This document shows, one piece after another, positions 16,948-25,860 of a stretch of DNA of 64,000 nucleotides (position 1 is the first letter of the stretch; each line of letters opens with the position of its first letter). A program made the translations under genes and the position numbers. This stretch comes from Algihabitans albus (lineage in GTDB: Bacteria; Pseudomonadota; Alphaproteobacteria; Kiloniellales; DSM-21159), in the NCBI RefSeq assembly GCF_003572205.1, contig NZ_QXNY01000011.1, forward strand, positions 62,001 to 126,000, read 5' to 3'. The notes beneath the pieces were generated by a model. It was not told where the DNA came from, searched no databases, and saw only the letters and a list, made by a program, of their open reading frames with translations.

Positions 16948-19088
16948 CTCCAACGGCAGACGTTTCCCTTGCCGAAAGCGGCGCCGACATCCACAGCGAC
17001 AACCTGCGTGTCGTCGAGGCGATGGCCAAAGACACCGGGCGTGGGATCGCGCGGTTGGACCCACGGGACATGCGCGAGCTTGGCTTGGAAATCGGCGATG
17101 TCATCGAAGTGCTCGGGAAAAGAGCCGCCCTCTGCAGAGTATTGCCGGCCCATACCGACCAGCGCGGACAACGCGTGATCCAGATCGATGGAATCCTGCG
17201 CGCCAACGCCGGAACCGGACTGGACCAGCATGTCACCATACGTCGTGGCGTGACGCGCCGGGCGCGCTCCGTCGTCCTCGCGACCGTCGAGTCGTCGGGA
17301 CGCAGCCTGCCCTCCCGTTACCTGACCAAACTGCTGGACGGTATTCCCGTACAGCGCGGCAACCGCGTACGTGTGACACCCTTCGGACCTCAACCTCACA
17401 CCTTCGTGGTTCAACGGACCGATCCGCCGGGCCAGGTGATCTTCGACAGAACCACTCAGGTGCGCTGCGAGGGGACGGCCGAGGCGCCGAGCGCGGTGAC
17501 CTACGAGGATATCGGCGGCTTGCACAAGGAGGTGCGCCGCGTTCGGGAGATCATCGAGCTGCCTCTGAAGCACCCGGAGGTCTTCGAACACCTCGGGATC
17601 GATCCGCCCAAGGGCGTACTGCTTTACGGACCGCCGGGTACCGGCAAGACTTTGATCGCACGTGCCGTCGCGCATGAAGCGGGTGTGTACTTCATTCACA
17701 TCAACGGGCCCGAGATCATCGACAAGGTTTACGGCGCCAGCGAAGCGCATCTGCGCAAGATCTTCGAGGAAGCCAAGCAGCACGCGCCTGCCTTCATCTT
17801 CATCGACGAGGTCGACGCCATTGCCCCCAACCGCACGCAGATGAACAGCGACCGTCAGATGGAGCGGCGGGTCGTGGCTCAACTGCTGGCACTGATGGAC
17901 GGCCTGAACACACGCGGTCAGGTTATCGTTGCGGCGGCGACCAACATTCCCGACAGCATCGACCCGGCCCTGCGTCGACCCGGCCGCTTCGATCGGGAGA
18001 CGGAAATCGGTGTCCCCGACCGGGACGGCCGACAGGAGATCCTGGAGATACACAGTCGGGGCATGCCTCTCGGCCAAGGCGTGACGCTCGACCATCTTGC
18101 GGGTACGACCCATGGCTTCGTCGGTGCCGATCTCGCCGCGCTCTGCCGCGAAGCGGCCATGGCGGCGGTCAGACGCCTGCTGCCCGACATCGACCTGGAT
18201 GAGGGCACGCTGCCCGTCGATAAGGTCAGCGAGCTTCGCGTCGAGCGCAGCGATTTCGAGGAAGCCCTCAACGAAGTCGGCCCCTCGGCGCTTCGCGAGA
18301 TCGCGGCGGACATCTCTGAGACGCGCTGGAGTGACGTCGGTGGTCTGGAGGAGATCAAGCAAACCCTTCACGAAGCAGCCGTATTGCCTTTGACCCACGG
18401 ACCGCTGTTCACGCGCATGGGCGTGCGACCGCCGCGGGGGATTCTGCTGCATGGAGGACCGGGACGGGGCAAGACGCTGCTGGCGCGCGCTCTTGCCGGC
18501 GAATGCGAAGCCAACTTCATCGCCGTCCAGGGGCCTCAGCTTGTCAGCATGTGGGTGGGCGAGTCGGAGCGCGCCGTGCGCGAACTCTTCCGAAAGGCCA
18601 AGCAAGCCAGGCCCTGCGTCATGTTCATCGATGAAATAGATGCCGTAGCGCCACGCCGGGGATCGGGCGAGGATCCAGTCTCCGAGCGTTTGGTCGCGCA
18701 GTTCCTGGTCGCACTCGACGGCATGGAGCAACTCCAGGACATCACCGTCATCGCCGCTACCAATCGGGTAGATCGTCTCGATCCGGCCTTGATCCGCCCT
18801 GGCCGCTTCGACTGCCTGATCGAGCTGCCACTGCCCGACGAAGCACAACGCGAGGCGATTCTGCGCATTCACACCAGCCGCATGCCGCTCGCAAACGACG
18901 TCTCCCTGCGTGACCTGTCCCAGAGAGCGGCGGACTGGTCCGGAGCCGCCCTAGCCGCACTCTGCCGCAACGCGGCGGTGCGCACGATTCGCCGGCGTCT
19001 CAACCCCGATGCAGCCGGTCCGGCTGTGGTGACCCGTGCCGATTTCGATGGTGCGCTCGAAGCGACGCGGCGGGAGACGAGCGAATGA
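16944..19088 (+). CDS. CDC48/p97-type double AAA+ ATPase in gas vesicle operon
   Basis: Unfoldase-like ATPase of 714 residues. An N-terminal CDC48-type double-psi barrel (about residues 20-190, with [21 protein letters not shown]) is followed by two AAA modules. D1 has Walker A GPPGTGKT at about 229 and Walker [10 protein letters not shown] at about 285. D2 has an altered Walker A, GGPGRGKT, at about 504, and FIDEIDA at about 560. Both contain RRPGRFD or RPGRFD arginine-finger regions. ATGA overlaps on both sides (with gvpJ and the second gvpL/F) tie it to vesicle production. A role in remodelling or extracting hydrophobic Gvp proteins is inferred. Confidence 0.93.
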   Translation: MTPTADVSLAESGADIHSDNLRVVEAMAKDTGRGIARLDPRDMRELGLEIGDVIEVLGKRAALCRVLPAHTDQRGQRVIQIDGILRANAGTGLDQHVTIRRGVTRRARSVVLATVESSGRSLPSRYLTKLLDGIPVQRGNRVRVTPFGPQPHTFVVQRTDPPGQVIFDRTTQVRCEGTAEAPSAVTYEDIGGLHKEVRRVREIIELPLKHPEVFEHLGIDPPKGVLLYGPPGTGKTLIARAVAHEAGVYFIHINGPEIIDKVYGASEAHLRKIFEEAKQHAPAFIFIDEVDAIAPNRTQMNSDRQMERRVVAQLLALMDGLNTRGQVIVAAATNIPDSIDPALRRPGRFDRETEIGVPDRDGRQEILEIHSRGMPLGQGVTLDHLAGTTHGFVGADLAALCREAAMAAVRRLLPDIDLDEGTLPVDKVSELRVERSDFEEALNEVGPSALREIAADISETRWSDVGGLEEIKQTLHEAAVLPLTHGPLFTRMGVRPPRGILLHGGPGRGKTLLARALAGECEANFIAVQGPQLVSMWVGESERAVRELFRKAKQARPCVMFIDEIDAVAPRRGSGEDPVSERLVAQFLVALDGMEQLQDITVIAATNRVDRLDPALIRPGRFDCLIELPLPDEAQREAILRIHTSRMPLANDVSLRDLSQRAADWSGAALAALCRNAAVRTIRRRLNPDAAGPAVVTRADFDGALEATRRETSE

Positions 19089-19981
19089 GACAAATGTTGG
19101 CCGCCGCCACGTCGAGGCGCAGAACGAAGGGCGACAAAAGCGCGCTGATCTATCTCTACGGCGTCGTCAGCGCCCAGGCGACGGATCTGACTCGCTGCCT
19201 GAAGGTTAAGGGACTGGTCCCGGATCGCCCCCTCTACCTCGTTCCCTTCGAAGATTTGGTCGCCCTGGTCAGCAAGGTGCCGCTTTCCGTCTTTTCCGAG
19301 GAATCGTTGAAGGAGCGGTTTCAGGATCACGACTGGGTGCAGGCGCGCGCACTCGATCATCATCGGGTCCTGACATCGCTGCCGCCGGTGCCGCTTCTTC
19401 CATTCAAGTTCTGTACTCTTTTCGCAGACGAAACGGCCCTGCTGCGCGCGCTCGAGAGCCATCACACGGACCTGCAGACAGCCTTCGCGGCCATCCAGAG
19501 CGCACGCGAATGGGGCGTCAAACTCTTCGTCGACTATGGAACACTCAGCACTCATCTCAAGGCAACGGCTCCGCATCTGACACAGCTTGCACGACGTAGC
19601 GCTACCGTCAGCCCGGGCACGGCCTTCTTCTTGAAACGCAAACTCGAAACCATGGCCGGAGAGGCGGCACGCAATGCCGCCGGCGAGCGCGCCAGGGCGA
19701 TCCACAAGACGATCGCCAAGACAGTGCGAGCCGACAAGGTACAACCTGTTCAATCTCACGACCCAAACGGCAAGACGAAGGACATGTTGTCGAACGTTGC
19801 CTATTTGGTGCCTCGCGATGCCGAGTCCCACTTTAAGGATGTCATCGCAAAACTCGCGCGCCACCACATGGCGGCAGGTCTCTCGTTCGATGTCGTCGGA
19901 CCGCTACCACCCTACAGCTTCGCGATGATCTCCGCAGACGGGACGGGGGCCGCCGTCGGTTCCGGCGACAAGGAGCTATAG
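19085..19981 (+). CDS. gvpL/F: Gas vesicle protein GvpL/GvpF (second copy)
   Basis: GvpL/F family member of 298 residues, the longest of three. It shows LIYLYGVVSAQ, YLVPFEDLVALVSKV, the HHRVLTSLPPVPLLPFKFCTLF segment corresponding to the IRFG motif, WGVKLFVDY, and the C-terminal LSFDVVGPLPPYSF. The ATG overlaps the AAA ATPase stop (ATGA). It is followed two bases later by a GvpA-family gene. Its divergence from the first copy suggests a distinct role rather than recent duplication. Confidence 0.92.
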   Translation: MRQMLAAATSRRRTKGDKSALIYLYGVVSAQATDLTRCLKVKGLVPDRPLYLVPFEDLVALVSKVPLSVFSEESLKERFQDHDWVQARALDHHRVLTSLPPVPLLPFKFCTLFADETALLRALESHHTDLQTAFAAIQSAREWGVKLFVDYGTLSTHLKATAPHLTQLARRSATVSPGTAFFLKRKLETMAGEAARNAAGERARAIHKTIAKTVRADKVQPVQSHDPNGKTKDMLSNVAYLVPRDAESHFKDVIAKLARHHMAAGLSFDVVGPLPPYSFAMISADGTGAAVGSGDKEL

Positions 19982-19983
19982 CC

Positions 19984-20217
19984 ATGCCTGTCGTCTCGGA
20001 TATTCAGACACCCGCACAACGCCTTGTCCTGGCAGAGCTTCTCGATCGCGCCCTGACGAAAGGCGTCGTCCTGAGAGGCGATGCCGTTATCTCCGTCGCC
20101 GGCATCGATTTGCTCTATCTGGGTTTGAAGGCGGTACTCGCTTCAACCGACACCCTCGACACGTTTCTCAGTGACGCTAAAGGAGAGGAGCGTGATCTAT
20201 CTCTACGCTCTCTGTGA
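19984..20217 (+). CDS. GvpA-family minor protein (GvpM/GvpS-like)
   Basis: A 77-residue minor GvpA-like protein. The core is VLAELLDRALTKGVVLRGDAV followed by ISVAGIDLLYLGLKAVLAS, with a short charged tail. It is the third GvpA-type gene of the cluster, after gvpA and gvpJ, and is probably a GvpM- or GvpS-type component; the short length without a long tail favours GvpM/S over GvpJ. AGGAGCTATAGCC precedes the ATG. Its 3' end overlaps the next gene by 26 bases. Confidence 0.87.
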   Translation: MPVVSDIQTPAQRLVLAELLDRALTKGVVLRGDAVISVAGIDLLYLGLKAVLASTDTLDTFLSDAKGEERDLSLRSL

Positions 20218-20914
20218 AACGGATTTTTTCCCGTTTCCAAAAATCTTCGGACTCGAGGATGCAATTGTGCGATCCGTTCCGCTGGGCGATGTCACGCTTG
20301 CGGTAAGCGATACGACATCGACACCCGCCTACGAGCTCTCGTCGCTCTGTCAACACGAGGCGGTCGTCGAGAGACTATCGGCCACACGTCCGATCCTGCC
20401 GTTTCGCTTCGGCACTGCGGTATCCGACCTGGAGCGGTTGGCCGGCGCAATCCGATCCCGACTGACCGCGATCCTCGCAAATTTAGATCGCGTCACCGGG
20501 TGCGTCGAGCTTGGTCTCTCCGCGGTGCCTTCCACCCACCTGCACCACGGTGCCGCCGACGTACATCCTCCACAGAGCAGCCAACCCGGACAGGCCTACC
20601 TGGAGAAACTGCGCCGCGCGGAAGCAAGGCGCGCGGCAGAGGCCCGTAAGCTGCGCACGCGCGTCGAGGGCCTGAACGTCAGGCTGCAGAAACTGTCACG
20701 CTGCAGCCACGTGATAAGATCCGAACAGCCCGAGCTTCCGCTCCGCTTCGCCTACCTGGTTCCCTGGAACGCCATGCCGGCCTTTCGGTCGGAAGTCAAA
20801 GCCGCACAAAGCGAAGCCGGCATGCCCGCTCTGCTGGCGTCCGGTCCCTGGCCTCCCTACTCCTTCGTGAAATCCGGGCTTCTGGAGTTCGAAACCGGCG
20901 GGTCGCGGCAATGA
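20192..20914 (+). CDS. gvpL/F: Gas vesicle protein GvpL/GvpF (third copy)
   Basis: GvpL/F family protein of 240 residues. It begins IYLYALCETDFFPFP, has ERLSATRPILPFRFGTAV, CVELGLSAVP and the C-terminal LASGPWPPYSFVKSGL. The GTG at 20192 is preferred because AAGGAGAGG lies just upstream and the family pattern starts at this residue; an in-frame GTG at 20171 adds only seven residues inside the preceding gene. The stop overlaps the gvpK ATG (ATGA at 20911-20914). Confidence 0.9.
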   Translation: MIYLYALCETDFFPFPKIFGLEDAIVRSVPLGDVTLAVSDTTSTPAYELSSLCQHEAVVERLSATRPILPFRFGTAVSDLERLAGAIRSRLTAILANLDRVTGCVELGLSAVPSTHLHHGAADVHPPQSSQPGQAYLEKLRRAEARRAAEARKLRTRVEGLNVRLQKLSRCSHVIRSEQPELPLRFAYLVPWNAMPAFRSEVKAAQSEAGMPALLASGPWPPYSFVKSGLLEFETGGSRQ

Positions 20915-21303
20915 CCGATTGGGCACCGGCCGACAAGTTGCTCTGGGCGCCGGAACGGGATGAGGCGTTGGACGCAGCCAGCGAGGCTCTGTCAGAGAGT
21001 GTGACCCAGCCTTCACGGATCGATCTGGACCCGGATTCCGTGGACCGGGGCTTGACCAAACTCGTCCTGAGCATTGTCGATCTGATCCGCCAACTGCTCG
21101 AACGCCAGGCTCTTCGCCGCGTGGAGGCGGGACATCTCGGTGACGCCGACGTCGAGCGTCTTGGCGAGACCCTGATGCGCCTCGATCAACGCATGCAGGA
21201 ACTGAAAAAGGCATTCGACCTGACCGATGCCGATCTTCGGTTGGACCTCGGGAGCATCCAGGATCTGGAAGCCGAGAATCAAGCCGAAAGCCAAGCCAAG
21301 TAA
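20911..21303 (+). CDS. gvpK: Gas vesicle protein GvpK
   Basis: Accessory assembly protein of 130 residues. The conserved block is RIDLDPDSVDRGLTKLVLSIVDLIRQLLERQALRRVEAG (read in parts), followed by LGDADVERLGETLMRLDQRMQELKKAF. It is translationally coupled to the third gvpL/F and is the last clear gvp gene of the run. The C-terminal 25 residues are acidic and variable. A gap of about 150 bp follows. Confidence 0.95.
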   Translation: MTDWAPADKLLWAPERDEALDAASEALSESVTQPSRIDLDPDSVDRGLTKLVLSIVDLIRQLLERQALRRVEAGHLGDADVERLGETLMRLDQRMQELKKAFDLTDADLRLDLGSIQDLEAENQAESQAK

Positions 21304-21451
21304 CACCTGGAGAGTCCGCCAGACAGGCAGTCGGCATCTCAAATTTTCCTATCCCGTAGTTCGGTTTTCCCCAAATTGCGAAGTCTCAAATCGGACTGAA
21401 TACTCGATTTATTAGACCTCGCCTGGAAAGTCATCATACATGGAGAAACGA

Positions 21452-21763
21452 ATGCCGGATATCGACAAGAATCTCGTGATGAATCTGCGTCAGCATTTGC
21501 GGATCGTGTCGCATAATAAAGGAAAGGTTAAACTCCGATACCGGATCGGCGCCGTGAGTATCTTCAGACAGATAGAGAATTCGACAGGCGGCCGTCTGCT
21601 CGATGCGATCGAAGGTGTTCATAAGGCCAGCGTGAATCCCCTCATGTTCACGCTCACGATCCACTACGATCCTCAGACGATCGAACCGTCGTGGTGGGAG
21701 GAGTTGATTCAAGATAGTGATGAGGCAGCACGTCAGGTCCTGGATCGCCTGAACGCCGCCTGA
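21452..21763 (+). CDS. HMA-like small protein downstream of gvpK
   Basis: Cytosolic protein of 103 residues resembling the heavy-metal-associated-like family HMA_2: LRQHLRIVSHNKGKVKLRYRIG, then GVHKASVNPLMFTLTIHYDP, giving a beta-alpha-beta ferredoxin-like pattern. The CxxC metal motif of true HMA domains is absent, so metal binding is doubtful. The ATG at 21452 follows GGAG at 21442-21445; an in-frame ATG at 21440 is possible. It lies 150 bp after gvpK in the same direction and ends in a long hairpin, so it may be the last gene of the gas vesicle unit or have its own promoter. Confidence 0.78.
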   Translation: MPDIDKNLVMNLRQHLRIVSHNKGKVKLRYRIGAVSIFRQIENSTGGRLLDAIEGVHKASVNPLMFTLTIHYDPQTIEPSWWEELIQDSDEAARQVLDRLNAA

Positions 21764-21776
21764 CCCACTCCTCATC

Positions 21777-21834
21777 TCGCTGGACGGCGACACCTTCCCT
21801 TCCTGCCCGGTGGGAGAGTGCCGCTGTCCAGCGA
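21777..21834. terminator. Hairpin between convergent HMA-like and M23 genes
   Basis: Nine-bp arms TCGCTGGAC (21777-21785) and GTCCAGCGA (21826-21834), with partial inner pairing. It lies between the ends of two convergent genes and may terminate both. No T run is present on either side. Confidence 0.5.
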
Positions 21835-21866
21835 TTGGCCTAGACCGCGCAGGAAGCTGGAGGGCT

Positions 21867-22415
21867 TCATTGCACGGACGAACAACCCGAGACGCCTGTC
21901 GGGTCGATGGCATAGTCGAGCTCACGAACCCCGATAGGCCCGCTCCGTCGTATCTTGGCGTCCGGCACGTCCCGTAAGAGCGAGAAGTGAAGGTGAGGCC
22001 CCGTACTTCGACCCGTGCTGCCGACCGTACCAATTCTGTCTCCGGCTGCAATAAGTTCGCCGGGCCGCACGGCGAAGATTTCCAGATGTGCGTAGACTGC
22101 ATAGACCCCCAAGCCGGGGCCGCTGCCCGATCCCAAACGCTGCAGAACGACGCGGCCGAAGACAGGGTGTGCCGAAGCGCGGACGACCACTCCGGATGCT
22201 ACCGCTTGAACCGGGGTGCCGACGGGAGCCGGCAGATCGATTCCGGCATGCCAGCCACTGCCGCGAGGACCGAAACCACTGCTAATCTTTGGTACCGGAT
22301 CGAGGGGCGGTACCGAACACATCAGCGGTGCGGGGGCCTCCGCAGTTGCCGCGACGCACAGCGCCAGGACCGCGGAACGTGCGGCAATCGCTAAAAACCT
22401 TGACCCTTTCAACAC
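21867..22415 (-). CDS. Secreted M23 family metallopeptidase
   Basis: Exported LytM-type endopeptidase of 182 residues, expected to cut peptidoglycan cross-links in the periplasm. A signal peptide is visible at about residues 1-27 (AIAARSAVLALCVAATAEA). The zinc site is HAGIDLPAP (HxxxD) and HLHFSLL (HxH), with the typical GTPVQAVASGVV strand and YAHLE. The protein is short, with no coiled-coil or LysM part. It faces the gas vesicle operon tail to tail. No direct link to vesicles is known. Confidence 0.9.
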   Translation of the reverse strand: MLKGSRFLAIAARSAVLALCVAATAEAPAPLMCSVPPLDPVPKISSGFGPRGSGWHAGIDLPAPVGTPVQAVASGVVVRASAHPVFGRVVLQRLGSGSGPGLGVYAVYAHLEIFAVRPGELIAAGDRIGTVGSTGRSTGPHLHFSLLRDVPDAKIRRSGPIGVRELDYAIDPTGVSGCSSVQ

Positions 22416-22597
22416 GACGTCTGCCGATCATGAAAATCTCGTCCAGACGTCGATCTTTATTCAAATAAAAATGGATGATCTATTTTAGGAAAACCCGATA
22501 CTATATTTTCACATTCAGTGGATGGCATCCCAATTTCATTAATTTTCGATCTAGCAGAGAAAACTTGATTACAGACTCACACTTGATCGCAGCAGCG

Positions 22598-24064
22598 TCA
22601 GGCCACTCTTTCGATCGCGACCTTAGCGCGCTCCAGCGCGATCATGCGGTCTGCCGGAAAAAACATCGTTGCCACGGTTCCTCGACCCAGCTGGCTGGTC
22701 AACTCGAGCCGACCGCCGTGAAGACGCATCAAGTCGCTGGCGATGGCAAGGCCCAGACCGGTACCGTCTCGATTATCCGCGACTGCTGGGCTGAGAGTCT
22801 CATAGGGTTGCATCAGTCGCTCGATCTCGGCCTCTGGAATTCCAGAACCGGTGTCGGTAACAGTCAGACTCAGCACGCCGTCCTGCTGACATCGCGCGGC
22901 AATGCGGATTGTGCCCATGGCCGGGGTGAACTTTACGGCGTTGGACAGCAGGTTGATCAGAATTTGCCGAATCTTCAGAGCATCGCCACTCAGACCCGGC
23001 AGACCCTTGGGAAGATCGCAGACCAAGGCTACACCCGCTTGATCGGCCCGCCCGCGCATCATCGCCAGAGTCGCTTCCGTCGTCGCAACGAGATCTACAG
23101 TCCCCTCCTCCAGCGTCATGCGGCCAGCCTCCGCCCGGGAGAGATCCAGCAAATCGTTCACGAGGTTCAACAGATGCTCGCCGCTCTTTCGAATGTCCCC
23201 AGCGTAACCGCGATAGCGTTGACTTCCGAGCGGGCCGAATAGTTCTCGTTCCAGAGTATCGGAGAATCCGATGATGGCATTCAGCGGTGTCCGCAGCTCA
23301 TGACTCATGGAAGCGAGGAAGTTGCTCTTCGCGCGACTCGCCTTCTCGGCCTTCTCCGCCATTCGACGGGTTTCTTCTTGCGATGCCTCCACTTCATCGA
23401 TCGACTGAACGATCTTCCGGACCAACGGCCAGAATATGAAAACGGCCTCGAGCAGCAGAAGCGTCAGCATCGCGGTGAAGAGCCCGATTTCGAACTTCTT
23501 CAGCCAGCCGATCGTGCCGTCGCGCTCACTCGCAAGTAAATCCGATATCAGATCGTAGCCCTGCGGGATGAAATTCATACCCGCGAGATTGAGTGCCAGC
23601 AGCTCGGCACGATCTCGCTTCACCTGGTCGGGGGGCAACTCGTAGAAAGCCCGCGCATGGGCGATAAAACGCCGAACCTGCTGATCAAAGGGGTTGCCGC
23701 CCATGAAAAACAGACGGCGCACCCGTTCAACGTCTTTTGGCGCAAATTCCCCGGCAACATCGCCGTGCACCAGCAGGTCCTGACGGCGCTCCATTGCCTC
23801 GATACTGCGGTGAAGCTCGCGCCGATAGTCAGACCGATCCAGGTCATTGGTCGCGGAGACAATAGCGTTGGCGAAGAAGGCGAGGCGCTGACTCTCGGCT
23901 TGCTGCTGCGTCACCAGTCGAAGTAGATCGGCCTGCTTTTCCTCGGCCGAGATGGTGATCACCAGAATCGCGAAGGCACTGGCGGAGAGCAAAGCGATCA
24001 GCGCTAAAGCCAAACCGTAACGCCACACGATGGCAGTACCCAATCGCCGCTGCAGGCTTGCCAT
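22598..24064 (-). CDS. Membrane sensor histidine kinase with PilJ-like periplasmic domain
   Basis: Sensor kinase of about 488 residues. An N-terminal membrane helix (ALALIALLSASAFAILV) is followed by a helical periplasmic region resembling the PilJ/nitrate-sensor four-helix bundle, then a second helix (LFTAMLTLLLLEAVFIFWP). The catalytic part has the H box SHELRTPLNAIIGFSDTL, the N box LLSNAVKFTP, and the G boxes DTGSGIPE and GTGLGLA. There is no receiver or HPt domain. The start at 24064 (MASLQRRLG) avoids a 33-residue unsupported extension. Its partner is not adjacent; the FixJ-like regulator 12 kb away has a degenerate receiver, so pairing is doubtful. Confidence 0.9.
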   Translation of the reverse strand: MASLQRRLGTAIVWRYGLALALIALLSASAFAILVITISAEEKQADLLRLVTQQQAESQRLAFFANAIVSATNDLDRSDYRRELHRSIEAMERRQDLLVHGDVAGEFAPKDVERVRRLFFMGGNPFDQQVRRFIAHARAFYELPPDQVKRDRAELLALNLAGMNFIPQGYDLISDLLASERDGTIGWLKKFEIGLFTAMLTLLLLEAVFIFWPLVRKIVQSIDEVEASQEETRRMAEKAEKASRAKSNFLASMSHELRTPLNAIIGFSDTLERELFGPLGSQRYRGYAGDIRKSGEHLLNLVNDLLDLSRAEAGRMTLEEGTVDLVATTEATLAMMRGRADQAGVALVCDLPKGLPGLSGDALKIRQILINLLSNAVKFTPAMGTIRIAARCQQDGVLSLTVTDTGSGIPEAEIERLMQPYETLSPAVADNRDGTGLGLAIASDLMRLHGGRLELTSQLGRGTVATMFFPADRMIALERAKVAIERVA

Positions 24065-24979
24065 ACTTCTCGACCCTTTTACAGAACCGCCCTCAAGGGC
24101 TGCGTCTTCTGCGGGTCTAGAGACTATATCTAAAGATAGAATTGACGGAAGAAACACGACCATAAGTTACAATATCGTGAAGCTTTTATTTCGCGCTCCG
24201 CACAATCGCATGCCCCTACAATCGAGACCGAGGAAGCACAAGCCGGACTGCCGTCAGAGCTCCCTAATGATGCGCCGCTCCGGAATAGGGATCGAACTGC
24301 CGTCGAACAGGAGTTGTTCAGCGCGCGGCCTTTTGAATCCAAGTTCGGCTGACTCCAAATCCGGAGGCGGATTGTCAGAAGGAAGTCGCGACGTCAGCGG
24401 AAATAGAGCGCTGCGCCGTTTGGGCCTCACCTCGCGATCAAAAGCTCATCGCCGCGCAAACCGAGCATGCGATTGTATTTCATAAGTGTTGGATTGAAAT
24501 ATTTTATTACGATTATGTTAAATCCACGGGAATCTCAATTTAGCTCGGGACAACTCTTGCGCCGATGTCGGAATACTCAAAGTAAAAGAGTGAATGATTT
24601 TGGTTTCAACCTGGATGAGCAAAATTTATCCGACCTTCCTATGCTCAGCTATTCATACAACAATCAAAAAGATTTGAGCTGTTAAATTTATCATCACATC
24701 AATGCATCCCCCAAACAAATCCATATTCATATGAGATGAGTCAATCTAAGCCTTGCCGACCACTGATCTTTAACTATAAATTAACCTAAAGATTAGGAAC
24801 GTAGCTCCGCATTGCGGGAATTGCCGCAAGGGGACTCAATCGAGTTGGTGGGCAGGAAGACAGAGGAACGGCCTTGAGTCGGACTGGATAGCAGCAGGAT
24901 AAGGCAGGAGGGGCTGTAACCTGCGGCGTTTGTGTCTGTTCTGACGTGACACATCTGAAGTGACACAGGGGGCAAGTCC
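24065..24979. other. Gene-free region, partly AT-rich
   Basis: About 0.9 kb between the kinase and the PAS gene. The first 400 bp have mixed composition; 24470-24800 is strongly AT-rich. Small open frames exist on both strands but none has a credible ribosome binding site, codon use or family motif. It must hold the kinase promoter and that of the PAS gene. I see nothing else in it. Confidence 0.5.
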
Positions 24980-25699
24980 GTGAACGCACCGAGTTTCGCA
25001 ACGCGGCGGCTAACGCTACACAAGCAGAATCCCATAGCGATGTCGGCGCAGAGACAAGGCCGCATCGCTATGCCGGCTAAGGCCGAAGTCTCGGTTGCGC
25101 GCCTTAGCGCCGATATCATGGCGAACGAGACAGGCCTGCGCCGCCAGCTCTTGGAGGCAGGCTTTCACACGAAAATGGTCGATACCGTCGCCTACTGGCG
25201 GTCCTTGCATCGGCGCGGAAAGCTACCCAGTCGGGCCGACATCGATCCCGCGCAAATCCGGACGCTTCTGCCGTGCCTCGCACTGCTGGACGCTCAAGCC
25301 CCCGATGGTCAAGCCCCCACTGGAGCTCCGCGATACCGCTTGGCCGGCACCGGTGTCGTGGAACTCTTCGGCCAAGAACCGACAGGTCGGCCCGTCGCAG
25401 CTATCGAGGGGCCGTTGCGCGACTTCCTGCTGGACTCCTGGAAAGAGCTTTGCGCAGACGAAGGCCGCGCAGCCGGCCGGAAGAAGATGGCCACGGAGAG
25501 CGAGGGCCGGCTCGCAACCTTCCGTGACGACGACGATCAGCTTGGCAGCCTCTATCGCTACGAGGGTGCTTTCCTGCCGTTATCTGGCCAGTCCAAGGGC
25601 GGCGCGCGCGTGCTGCTCTGTCTGCTTCGTCGCTTCATCAGCGATGCAACGACTTCGCCGGCGCTAGACACACAGAGAGTGTACGGCAGACGCGCCTAA
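24980..25699 (+). CDS. PAS-domain protein (PAS_5-like)
   Basis: Cytosolic protein of up to 239 residues with an alphaproteobacterial PAS_5-type domain: VDTVAYWRSLHRRGKLPSRADIDP, then RTLLPCLALLDAQ, RYRLAGTGVVELFGQEPTGR, and a final strand GGARVLLCLLRRF. No output domain is present, so it is either a standalone sensor or a partner protein. The start is uncertain: GTG 24980 has a weak GGGGG site; ATGs at 25040, 25070 and 25118 are in frame, and the domain begins after the last of them. It lies alone after the gene-free tract. Confidence 0.78.
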   Translation: MNAPSFATRRLTLHKQNPIAMSAQRQGRIAMPAKAEVSVARLSADIMANETGLRRQLLEAGFHTKMVDTVAYWRSLHRRGKLPSRADIDPAQIRTLLPCLALLDAQAPDGQAPTGAPRYRLAGTGVVELFGQEPTGRPVAAIEGPLRDFLLDSWKELCADEGRAAGRKKMATESEGRLATFRDDDDQLGSLYRYEGAFLPLSGQSKGGARVLLCLLRRFISDATTSPALDTQRVYGRRA

Positions 25700-25860
25700 A
25701 AAGGATCGCGAGCTGGCAAAAGCGTTTCACGATGTGTGAGACCGCGCAGCTTTACTCCGAAGATCCGCGTCCAGACGGACCATCCCACATCGTCCCCCGG
25801 GCAAACGGGCCGGAAGTTGGATCTGCGACATCGGCATCCGTACAGGGTTGTCTTGCCGAT

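Noticed and set aside
16812-18872. 686-codon minus-strand open frame
   Set aside because: It is antisense to the AAA ATPase, whose Walker motifs and coupling are unambiguous; no family resemblance in the shadow frame.
24467-24685. 72-codon plus-strand frame in the AT-rich tract
   Set aside because: No ribosome binding site, no family resemblance, and composition of plain AT-rich DNA.
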